A stretch of DNA of 64,000 bases, taken from contig NZ_JAFLNH010000005.1 of the NCBI RefSeq assembly GCF_018361265.1, positions 62,001-126,000 of the forward strand, given 5' to 3'. A program made the position numbers and the translations under genes. The notes under the pieces are model-generated. The model did no database searches. It had not been told where the DNA came from and saw only the letters and a list, made by a program, of their open reading frames with translations. This DNA is from Mycobacterium sp. SM1 (GTDB lineage Bacteria; Actinomycetota; Actinomycetes; Mycobacteriales; Mycobacteriaceae). This document shows, piece by piece, positions 54,623 through 62,128 of this stretch (its first letter is position 1; each line of letters starts with the position of its first letter).

Positions 54623-54839
54623 CACTATCCCCGTTGGATGGCAGCTTGGCCTGCTCGAGTTCGGCCAGCACGGGCTCCAATGCCCGCTCAACGATGAAAG
54701 ACATCGTCGTCGACCAGCGTTTCTCCTGGGTGCGCAGCCTCTTCAGCGTCCGTCTGTTGATTCGGATCGTGGTCGGGACTTTGTCGTCCTGGGCGAGAAC
54801 ACGGTCCCTTAGTTCCCGCACCAGGTCTGATTCGGCCAT
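54609..54839 (-). CDS. Ribbon-helix-helix regulator
   Basis: A 76-residue protein with the RHH pattern: a beta strand PTTIRINRRTLKRLR, then helices (WSTTMSFIVERALEPVLAEL) and an acidic tail (PSNGDSDDDE). RHH proteins bind DNA as dimers. It is the first gene of the minus-strand ESX half, so it may control the operon. The stop lies inside the espG start. No ribosome site stands out, but ATG 54839 has GGGGTA before it. Confidence 0.65.
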   Translation of the reverse strand: MAESDLVRELRDRVLAQDDKVPTTIRINRRTLKRLRTQEKRWSTTMSFIVERALEPVLAELEQAKLPSNGDSDDDE

Positions 54840-55309
54840 CGGCTACCCCTTTCGCAGCGGATCGTGCCCGCGTGCTCGCAGTAGAGCACACAAGGTGGAC
54901 ACGGTAAATAAATTGCCTATCCCGCTCGCTAATACTGCCTGCGCGAATGCGTGCGAGCATGCCGACCCCAGCACAACGACGGCGCGACAGATGCGGCACG
55001 TACGCGCCGACAATGCGAGGAACGCACACAGCGCGCCGCAACACATATGCGCAGACAACATCGACCAATATGCGACGCGTATGCGCAGAGGAAGGTACGA
55101 CTTGTCGGGTGGCCGAGTTCACTCGCGACCAGGAACCAGCCACCAAAGATGCTCACTTGCACCGGCCGATGATGCAGGCTGCATCATCGGCAACACCCCG
55201 CCGCCGACCCACACCCGAGCCCTAGCGGAAACAGGCGACACGCCCTCGCCAACGCTTGCTCCACGACGCCGCTCCAGTACCCTAATGCCGGTATTCGAGA
55301 GGAGTCTCC
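54840..55309. promoter_or_regulatory. Divergent region between ESX minus half and parB
   Basis: A region of 470 bases without a gene. TATGCGCAGA occurs at 55046 and 55080, 34 bases apart. A parS-like palindrome lies at 55168. GAGAGGAG before 55310 is the parB ribosome site. Both operons probably have promoters here. Confidence 0.45.
55168..55188. repeat. parS-like palindrome 1
   Basis: GATGATGCAG and CTGCATCATC are perfect 10-bp arms around one central G. The core TGATGCAGNCTGCATCA also occurs twice between parB and parA, so it is probably bound by ParB or by a repressor of the par operon. It lies about 120 bases before the parB start. Confidence 0.7.
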
Positions 55310-56932
55310 GTGGCAGACACGATCACATTACGCACGACCCGCCCAAAGCTCGGCAGCCGAAAAACCGCCAACAGGTTCGCGAAACTCGCCGGCGGCGGCG
55401 AGAGCGCCGCGACAGACGCCGAACGTTCCCCCACCAGCGGCGACGCCCCCACCGAGAACAGCGGCCTCATCGCAGGCATATCGGCCGTCGCCACCGACGA
55501 AGCCCACCATGTCGTGCAAATCCAGGTCGCCGAAATTGCTCCGCACCCCTTCAACGACCCAAGGCGGTCACAACCGCAGCCAGGTGACCCCAAATGGGAA
55601 GAACTGCTCAACGGCGTACGCGCCAACGGCGTGCGCCTGCCGGTGCTGGTAGTGCCGCGGGAGGCGTTCCTAGCAGCCAGACCCTCCACCGCCGCACAGC
55701 TCCCACCGCAGACGCGTTACGTGCTGGTCTACGGTCACCGCCGCCGCGCCGCAGCACTGGAAGCCCACCGCGACACCGTGCCAGCCGTCGTCGACGAGGC
55801 GATCATGGCCGACGACGGCGACCTCGACGCGATGGCCACCGAAAACCTGGGACGCCAAGACCTTTCAGAACTCGCCCAGGCAAACCTTTTCGCCCGCTAC
55901 TCCGAGCTAGGACTGTCACAGCGCGCCATCGCCGAGCGCCTAGGCATCGACCAGGCCACGGTGTCACGCCGCCTGGCGCTGTTGCTACTGGCACCTGAAC
56001 TACGCCGGGCCGTCGACGCCGGCGAGCTACCCAGCGCAGAGGCAGCTACTCTTGCCGGCGCACTGCCCTACGGCCCGCCGCGGCGCTGGCAGAAAACCAA
56101 GGATCCCGACCAGCTCTCCGAGCAGCGCAAGGCCGAACAAGTGCAAGCCCTACAGCTAGTCCTAGAAAGAGGGATGCTGGCCACCCGGGCCGCCGAACGC
56201 GTCATCGCCGAACGCAAGGCTCGCGCCAAAGCCGCCGAGCTGGGGATCCTGCTCGTCGACAACCCCCGCGCAGAACTAGGGGAGAACTGCCACAAGTACC
56301 GCATCGCCGAGTATCAGCCAGGCACTGACGTCATCGGAGCCATCAACCCCGGTTCAGGAGAGCTGGACCTTTACGCCCGCCCCGCGGCCTCAGGACATGA
56401 TGGACTGGCAGAAAATGCGCTCGCGGATGCCGTGACCGCTGGCGACACTGCATCGGCGCCGCCTGACTCCCCCACTCCGCCGCCGACCGACGCAACGGGA
56501 CCTGATGCCGACTTAGTCGACGATGGACGCGCCGGGATCACAGAAAAAGAGTGCGCCCAAACCGCCGCCGCGGAAGCCCAGGCGCAGCGCCGGCAATTCT
56601 GCGCCATGCTGATCAAGCACCAGCCCTCCAACGCCGAACTGCTCAAAATCCTCGTAAACCAGTACCTCTCCGGCGTCGCCGCCCGCAGCGCGACATCAGA
56701 GGTCGGTGCCCTGCTACGAGACTGGGACGCTGCCGCCGCTGGCACAGGGGAGAAGGCCCGCAACGTCCGGGCGTGGCACCGAGCCGTCGCCGCAGCTGAA
56801 CTGCACACTGCAGAACTAAAAGACAAGACCTGGGACGACGACGCTATTGCCCACGTCGAACTACTCATGAATCGGGTCGGCTACCAGCCAACTCCTTGGG
56901 AACGCAGCCAACTCGACGCCGCCCGCGCGTGA
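55310..56932 (+). CDS. parB: ParB-family partition protein
   Basis: A DNA-binding partition protein of 540 residues, longer than most ParB proteins. It has a basic start, the ParB nuclease/CTPase-like N-terminal domain (VQIQVAEIAPHPFNDPRR; YVLVYGHRRRAAALEAHR with the GHRR motif) and the helix-turn-helix LSQRAIAERLGIDQATVSRR near residue 210. The C-terminal 200 residues are an extra region, possibly for ParA contact or dimerisation. The GTG start follows GAGAGGAG. The gene precedes parA. Confidence 0.88.
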   Translation: MADTITLRTTRPKLGSRKTANRFAKLAGGGESAATDAERSPTSGDAPTENSGLIAGISAVATDEAHHVVQIQVAEIAPHPFNDPRRSQPQPGDPKWEELLNGVRANGVRLPVLVVPREAFLAARPSTAAQLPPQTRYVLVYGHRRRAAALEAHRDTVPAVVDEAIMADDGDLDAMATENLGRQDLSELAQANLFARYSELGLSQRAIAERLGIDQATVSRRLALLLLAPELRRAVDAGELPSAEAATLAGALPYGPPRRWQKTKDPDQLSEQRKAEQVQALQLVLERGMLATRAAERVIAERKARAKAAELGILLVDNPRAELGENCHKYRIAEYQPGTDVIGAINPGSGELDLYARPAASGHDGLAENALADAVTAGDTASAPPDSPTPPPTDATGPDADLVDDGRAGITEKECAQTAAAEAQAQRRQFCAMLIKHQPSNAELLKILVNQYLSGVAARSATSEVGALLRDWDAAAAGTGEKARNVRAWHRAVAAAELHTAELKDKTWDDDAIAHVELLMNRVGYQPTPWERSQLDAARA

Positions 56933-56951
56933 TGCAGGCTGCATCACGCGC
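56925..56951. repeat. parS-like palindrome 2
   Basis: The same core TGATGCAGGCTGCATCA with arms extended to 13 bp by GCGCG on both sides, overlapping the parB stop codon. It is the longest of the three copies. Its centre is 36 bp from that of palindrome 3. Confidence 0.75.
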
Positions 56952-56963
56952 CGCAACAACCCA

Positions 56964-56984
56964 CGTGATGCAGTCTGCATCACG
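56964..56984. repeat. parS-like palindrome 3
   Basis: Core TGATGCAGTCTGCATCA with 10-bp arms CGTGATGCAG / CTGCATCACG and a T in the centre. It stands between parB and parA, 36 bp from palindrome 2 centre to centre. Confidence 0.75.
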
Positions 56985-57019
56985 GCCACGCCGCAGCATC
57001 AGAGCGATAGGAGATCAAA

Positions 57020-57895
57020 TTGTCCACCTACGCGGTCGCCAACCTGTCCGGCAGCGTCGGAAAAACCACCACAGTCGTGACAACCGCCGTCCAACTGGCC
57101 GCCACGGGGCTGCGGGTCCGTGTCATCGACCTCGACCCTCAGGCCAACGCCAGCACCTGGTTGGGCTACCCCGACATCACCGGCACGACCATCGCCGACG
57201 TGCTGCGCCTGGAAGCGGACATCAGCGAGATCGAACGGCCTGCCCGCATCATCCAGGGCTACACCCATGAGGGCGGTCAGCCAGCCTACATCAACGATCC
57301 CGGCGGCCTCATCGCTAACCTGACCGTGGTCCCAGCGGCTCGCTCAACGCTGGACAAATTGATGGTCGAATTACCGGCGGTGATCGGGGGAGTGATGCGG
57401 CTTCGAGATGCACTCGAGGTGGCGGCGCCGGTAGATGTCACGCTGATCGACTCCCCTGGCTCTAACAGCGCCCTGGTGACGACGGCGTTGATAGCGGCCT
57501 CAGTCGAGGAGGAGGGCCCAGCAGGCTCATGGGGGCTGGTCACCTGCACCAAACCGGCAGGCAAAGAATCAGAAGGTATTCAGGCTTTGCTGCGTGAACT
57601 GGCCATTCTCAAAAAAACCTTCCGGATCGATGTACCGCTGCTCGCGATCGTGCCGTGCGCTGTGCCGGCCACCGGCGCCGTATACCGCGAACAGTTGGAA
57701 TATCTTCGGGAAGGCTTCGGCGACAAGGTCACTCCGCCAGTTCGCCGCAGCTCGATCGTCGACGAGGCCTACACCAACTACGTGCCGGTCCCGCTGTACG
57801 GATACCGCGCCAAGGACGTCAACCAGGACTACGAGAACGTGATCGACCATATGAAGCGCCACGGAATGTTCCGCCCCGCGGCCATTAATGTCTAG
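57020..57895 (+). CDS. parA: ParA-family partition ATPase
   Basis: A 291-residue Walker-type ATPase that would move the plasmid with ParB. The start is a TTG after GATAGGAG. Walker A reads NLSGSVGKTTTV, so the signature Lys that normally precedes GGVGK is replaced by Ser. The second motif VIDLDPQANAS and the switch motif VTLIDSPGSN are normal. It follows parB with two parS-like palindromes in the gap. The order parB-parA is the reverse of the usual order. Confidence 0.85.
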   Translation: MSTYAVANLSGSVGKTTTVVTTAVQLAATGLRVRVIDLDPQANASTWLGYPDITGTTIADVLRLEADISEIERPARIIQGYTHEGGQPAYINDPGGLIANLTVVPAARSTLDKLMVELPAVIGGVMRLRDALEVAAPVDVTLIDSPGSNSALVTTALIAASVEEEGPAGSWGLVTCTKPAGKESEGIQALLRELAILKKTFRIDVPLLAIVPCAVPATGAVYREQLEYLREGFGDKVTPPVRRSSIVDEAYTNYVPVPLYGYRAKDVNQDYENVIDHMKRHGMFRPAAINV

Positions 57896-57910
57896 ACCTG
57901 CAGATAGCCC

Positions 57911-58168
57911 ATGCCCGGTGCCGTCAGCAAGGTCAACATCCCCACCGATCTACACCAGCGGGCCCGCGCAGCGGTGCGCATTGTCGAACGTGCCACCGGC
58001 CGCCGCTACACCTTTGCCCAGTTCCTCCGCGAGGCCATCATCGCCCAACTGCAAGTCATCGCACGAGACTACAACTTCGACCGAGAAATAGTTCCAGAGA
58101 GCCAGCGGCTAGAACCAGGACGTCGCGTAGTGAGTCCAAAACCAGTGCGACAGAATACCGTTCGCTGA
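57911..58168 (+). CDS. Small RHH-like DNA-binding protein downstream of parA
   Basis: An 85-residue protein with a strand-helix-helix pattern (AVSKVNIPTDLHQRARAAVR; YTFAQFLREAIIAQLQV) like ribbon-helix-helix partition or copy-number regulators. It lies 15 bases after parA and likely belongs to the par operon. The tail is basic and unstructured. A role in repressing the operon is possible. Confidence 0.55.
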   Translation: MPGAVSKVNIPTDLHQRARAAVRIVERATGRRYTFAQFLREAIIAQLQVIARDYNFDREIVPESQRLEPGRRVVSPKPVRQNTVR

Positions 58169-58343
58169 TGCGCGGGTTGAGAACAGCTGGTGATTTTGTT
58201 GGCCGGTAGCGGTCGGCCGGTTGTTGTCGGACTTGTTTGAGAGTATGTGACTGCTGGACTCTCGCCGGTCTGGGTTCGGATGGTTTTGTTGGTCATTATT
58301 GGCCACGTTGGTGGTGCGTTCGATGCGTGATGGAGGAAATGCG

Positions 58344-58715
58344 ATGAGCGCGAAGGTTGTCGTCAGCGCCTCGCTGTCCAGCAGCTATGACAAGCGGTAT
58401 GTCGTCGTCGACGAGGCGACCGGTGAGGTGCTCGATGATGCTCAGGGCTACGGATACAAGACCGCGCAAAACGCGCACCGCGCACACGCCTTTAAGTCGA
58501 TGTCGGCGAAGAAGAAGCGCGAGCGCGCCGCGGCGAAACGACGTGTGCAGCGTTGGTGTGGGCAGCGCCCAGAATTCGTGCAGCACCTCGAACAGGCGGC
58601 GTTCTACGCGATCAAGGACGGCGAGAACGTCACCGCAGCGGATGTGCGGGCGATGCTGGCCGAAGATGGCCTCGAATTGCCTTTTCCGGTCGAAGACCTG
58701 ATGAAGCATTGGTGA
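58344..58715 (+). CDS. IS607-associated accessory protein, 123 aa
   Basis: A basic, helical protein (SAKKKRERAAAKRRVQRWCG) with no recognised family. GATGGAGGAAATGCG precedes the ATG at 58344, so translation is well supported. It is one base away from tnpA, so it is part of the same transcription unit. A third gene of this kind is not usual for IS607, whose standard genes are tnpA and tnpB. Confidence 0.6.
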   Translation: MSAKVVVSASLSSSYDKRYVVVDEATGEVLDDAQGYGYKTAQNAHRAHAFKSMSAKKKRERAAAKRRVQRWCGQRPEFVQHLEQAAFYAIKDGENVTAADVRAMLAEDGLELPFPVEDLMKHW

Positions 58716-58716
58716 C

Positions 58717-59358
58717 ATGGCTCATCGTGGCCCTGATGATTATGTGTCGGCGACCGCGGCGGCCTACCGGTTGGGGGTGTCGACGCGTACGTTGCGCCGC
58801 TACACGCAAGAAGGCCGGCTGCCGGATGCGCGCAGTGCTGGTGGGCGACGGATCTTCCGGATCGCCGATCTGGATGCGATCGGCCACAAACCGCCCGCTG
58901 ATGGTGGGCGGATGGTGGGGTATGCGAGGGTGTCGTCGCGGCGCCAGCAGGTCGAAGGCGATCTCGACCGGCAGGTGGCTCGGCTCAAGGAGTTCGGCGG
59001 GGCGGATCTGGTGGTGTTCACCGACGTCGCCTCGGGGCTGTCCGACCGCCGGGCTGGGTTGCGTAAAGCGCTGGCCGAGTGCATGAAACCCGCGGTGACC
59101 GTGCTGCTGGTCGAGCACCCGGATCGGCTGGCACGCTTCGGGGTCGGGGTGATCGAGCACTTGCTGGCCGGACACGGGGTGAGTGTGACTTACAGCGGCC
59201 TTGCCGCCCAGGACGATTCGGCGGAGTCGGAACTGGTGCGCGACATGATCGCGATCGTGACCAGCTTCGCAGGCCGCCTCTACGGGCAGCGCTCAGCCAA
59301 AACGAAACGATTACGCGCAGCGGTGAGCGCCGAGACCACTAGCGGTGATGCCGCATGA
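58717..59358 (+). CDS. tnpA: IS607-type serine recombinase TnpA
   Basis: A 213-residue transposase with an N-terminal MerR-like helix-turn-helix (YRLGVSTRTLRRYTQEGR) and a serine recombinase domain. The catalytic Ser is in VGYARVSSRRQ near residue 73, and the conserved HPDRLARFGV and later LLAGHGVSVTY regions follow. IS607 TnpA has its DNA-binding domain at the front, as here. It overlaps tnpB by four bases (59355 to 59358). It looks intact. Confidence 0.9.
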   Translation: MAHRGPDDYVSATAAAYRLGVSTRTLRRYTQEGRLPDARSAGGRRIFRIADLDAIGHKPPADGGRMVGYARVSSRRQQVEGDLDRQVARLKEFGGADLVVFTDVASGLSDRRAGLRKALAECMKPAVTVLLVEHPDRLARFGVGVIEHLLAGHGVSVTYSGLAAQDDSAESELVRDMIAIVTSFAGRLYGQRSAKTKRLRAAVSAETTSGDAA

Positions 59359-61058
59359 CGGCCGACAAGCTGCGGGCCTGGCGTGGAGTCAAACCGGTGG
59401 CGGGACCGTCCGGGGTGGCAATTAGCACCCGATTGCGGATCACCGACGAGGACGAGCGCGTGCTCGACTTGGTTGCCGAGCATCTAGGCCGGTTGCGTCG
59501 CGCTGATCTTGCCGTGGTGTCCCGGCCCGGGCCGGTCGACGCGGGACGCGACGCCGATGAGCGGCGACAGCTGCGTCGGGATCGGTTGAATACCCGCAAG
59601 AAAGGGTTGACTGCGGCGTCGTCGGCGCGGTGGGCTAATGCGATCATCGCCGCCAATGATGATCAGGTCCGCCGGGCCCGCGATGCCCAGTACCGCCATG
59701 GGGCGGGGTTACGGGCGGCGATCGCCACCATCGAGGCGCGTCTAGCGGCGCCGACCGCGGACATGCTGTCCGTCGCTGAGCGTAAGGCCCGCCGAAAAGC
59801 CAAGGCCGCCAGAGGGTATGCCAACCAAGCTGAACGTTTCTAGAAGCAACGTCGGCTGCGGCATCTACGGGGCGAGCTGGCCCGGGCGCAACGGGATCAG
59901 GCCGCCGGTGTGGCGCATGTGGTGGAGGGCGGTAAACGCCTGGCTGCGACGCGCCATCACCTCGACAAGGCGGGTCTGACCGAGGCGCAGTGGCGCCGGC
60001 GGTGGGAGGCATCCCGGTGGCGAATCGGGGCGAACGGCTCGCCCGATGAACCGTTCGGGAATCTCACGATCACAGTGACCCCGGCCGGGCAGGTCAGTAT
60101 TCGGTTGCCGAAACCGTTGGAACACTTCGCGAACGCCCCACGAGGCCGTTACGTCCTCTCCGGCAGTGCGGTGTTCGCGCACCGCGGCGGTGAATGGGTC
60201 CAGCGGATCATCGGCGCTAACTCGGTGTCCTACGCGATCAGCCGCAAACCCGGCAGGGCTGGGGTGTATCTGACCGCGGCGTGGGCGATCCCGTCTGTGC
60301 CGTACTGGGTAGGCCGCGACAATTGCGCAGTCGGCGACGGCGTCTACGCCATCGGGTCGGTGGTGGGAGTGGATCTCAACGATGGGCACCTGGCGGTGCG
60401 CCGGCTGGACGCCCACGGCAACCCCGTGGGTGCGCCCAGGCGGATCGACATCGACCTCACCGGGTCGGCGTCGCGGCGTGACGCCCAGGTCCGCCACGCC
60501 ATCACCGCGCTGATCAAGTACACGCGCCGCCACGGTGTTGCGACGATCGCGGTGGAGGACCTCGACTTCGCCGACGCCAGGATGAGCGGGCGGGAAACTA
60601 TGGGCCGCGGCGCACGCGGGAAACGGTTCCGCCGCGCCGTATCCGGCATGCCGACCGCGGTGTTCCGCAACAGGCTCGCAGCCATGGCTGACCGTGCCGG
60701 CATCGAACTACTGGCGGTCAACCCGGCTTACAGCAGCATTTGGGGCGCCCAACACTGGCAGCGCCCCTACCCCAACGTCACCCGGCACCAGGCAGCAGCC
60801 ACCGTGATCGGGCGTCGCGCCCAAGGCTTTTCAGCCCGGCGACGGGAAGGTGTGACACCGACGCGACCAGAGGAACGCGCGGTGAGAGCTACCGACCATG
60901 CCGAACCCAACAGCCACCAGGCGAACACCAGTAGCCGCCACCGGCCAGGGACACGGGGAACTAAATCCCGCGCACCCAACCGGGCAAGAACGCGACTACC
61001 GGGCCGGGCAACCGTTACCCCGGCACAGTTGGCCAACAACGACCAACTCCAGCTGTAA
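59355..61058 (+). pseudogene. tnpB: IS607-type TnpB with internal stop codon
   Basis: An RNA-guided nuclease-like protein whose frame is broken by an in-frame TAG at codon 163 (59841 to 59843); the sequence continues in the same frame as KQRRLRHLRGELARAQRD and on to 61058. Full length would be 567 codons. RuvC I is VVGVDLNDGHLAV and RuvC II TIAVEDLDF. At RuvC III the usual HAD-x-N region reads TRHQAAATVIGRR, with His where Asp is expected, and no Cys-type zinc ribbon is visible. The stop could be a real nonsense mutation or read through; translation could also restart at 59910. Confidence 0.8.
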
Positions 61059-61231
61059 CGGTTATAAGCGTAAGAGAAACACCTGAACGCAAGCCACCTA
61101 AACCGGCCTGCGCGGGCGGGTGGACGTTTCGCCACCGTGTCGCTTCGTGCCGCGATAGTGAAAAGCACAAACTGACAGGCTCGCGCCTGTCGGGACCGCT
61201 AACCGCGAGCCGAACGAAAAGAGCACCCAAA

Positions 61232-61576
61232 ATGCCCCCCACGACCATCACTTTCAGCACCGACCGCGGTGCCATCTCCTGGAGCGCTATGGAACGTCGC
61301 CGGCCCGGCGACTCAGCAGGAATCGCCGGCGGACTTCTGGGTGGCGAACCCGCGCTAGTTGCGATCGTCCGCGAGATCCTCTCAGGCAGGCTGCCTAAAA
61401 GTGTGCGCGTCGCCGAACCCAACGTCGACTACGTATTCACTGAAAAACGCGACACGGTTGCCGACGTGGCAGCCGCGATGTTGGTCGCCGGCAATGGTCG
61501 CGGAAGGCTCTCCGATTCCGGCTGGGATGCCCTCGACGCCGCTATGGAATCCGACGACACCGTTCATAAACACTGA
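61232..61576 (+). CDS. Hypothetical protein, 114 aa
   Basis: A small soluble protein (TITFSTDRGAISWSAMERR; LSGRLPKSVRVAEPNVDYVF) with no recognised family. It lies after the IS607 element with about 170 bases of non-coding sequence before it and a 150-base gap after it. Purines GAAAAGAG stand ahead of the start. Codon use fits the plasmid. Confidence 0.5.
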   Translation: MPPTTITFSTDRGAISWSAMERRRPGDSAGIAGGLLGGEPALVAIVREILSGRLPKSVRVAEPNVDYVFTEKRDTVADVAAAMLVAGNGRGRLSDSGWDALDAAMESDDTVHKH

Positions 61577-61729
61577 GCGAAACTGAGTTCTGCTCAGTGG
61601 GGCGGCCCGAACGGTTGTGGGCTGTGACAACGACCGCTTGTGCAAAAGCACAAGCAATGCTTGTTGGTGTCGGTGGCAGTAGGTAGCATCACCGGACGTG
61701 TTGGAGATAACTGCAGGGCATGCGATGGT

Positions 61730-62128
61730 ATGAAGACGAGTGACCAGATCGCCTTGATTCAGGCTGCGGCGCAACGAGATGTCGCCGTCTTCGCCGCACA
61801 GATGGCCAACTCCTCCCTGGAGGCAGCGGTGGATATCTGGCTGCGACGCGTTGCGCGGCGCAAGGCCACGCCCACACAGCGGGCGCGCTTGGTCAGAGCT
61901 GTGGAACGGGCCACCGCACCTGAGACCAAGGCTGTGCAACTGACCCGTGCGGCACTGTTGCGTGGCGCCGGCCTTGATGAGCGGCCAGCTGCTGCCGCTG
62001 CGATCGAGGCCGGGGCCACGTACACAGAAGTTGGCGCCGTTCTCGGCATGACCCAGCAGGGAGCCAGCGCCCGCATCCGGCCCTATATCGTCGCACGAGC
62101 CCGCGCATCCAAAGGCGGTCCAACATGA
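61730..62128 (+). CDS. HTH protein upstream of the large gene
   Basis: A 132-residue protein started at ATG 61730 (an upstream frame extends to 61640 but has no ribosome site). Its C-terminal part (ATYTEVGAVLGMTQQGASAR) matches a helix-turn-helix of sigma/LuxR or Xre type. The first 80 residues are helical. Its stop overlaps the next start by four bases (ATGA), so the two are coupled. It may be a regulator of the following gene. Confidence 0.55.
   Translation: MKTSDQIALIQAAAQRDVAVFAAQMANSSLEAAVDIWLRRVARRKATPTQRARLVRAVERATAPETKAVQLTRAALLRGAGLDERPAAAAAIEAGATYTEVGAVLGMTQQGASARIRPYIVARARASKGGPT

Larger units (their letters stand above)
58190..61061 (+). mobile_element. IS607-family element
   Basis: An element with an accessory gene, a serine-recombinase tnpA and a nonsense-mutated tnpB. 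The right end is set at TGTAACGG (61061), where IS607-type recombination uses a GG dinucleotide and where the truncated copy at 36023 breaks off at the same point. The left end was not located: TTTTGTTGGYC repeats at 58194 and 58284 may be recombinase sites. Confidence 0.7.

Noticed and set aside
55046..55089. TATGCGCAGA pair as a replication iteron array
   Set aside because: Only two copies; more likely promoter or operator sequence.
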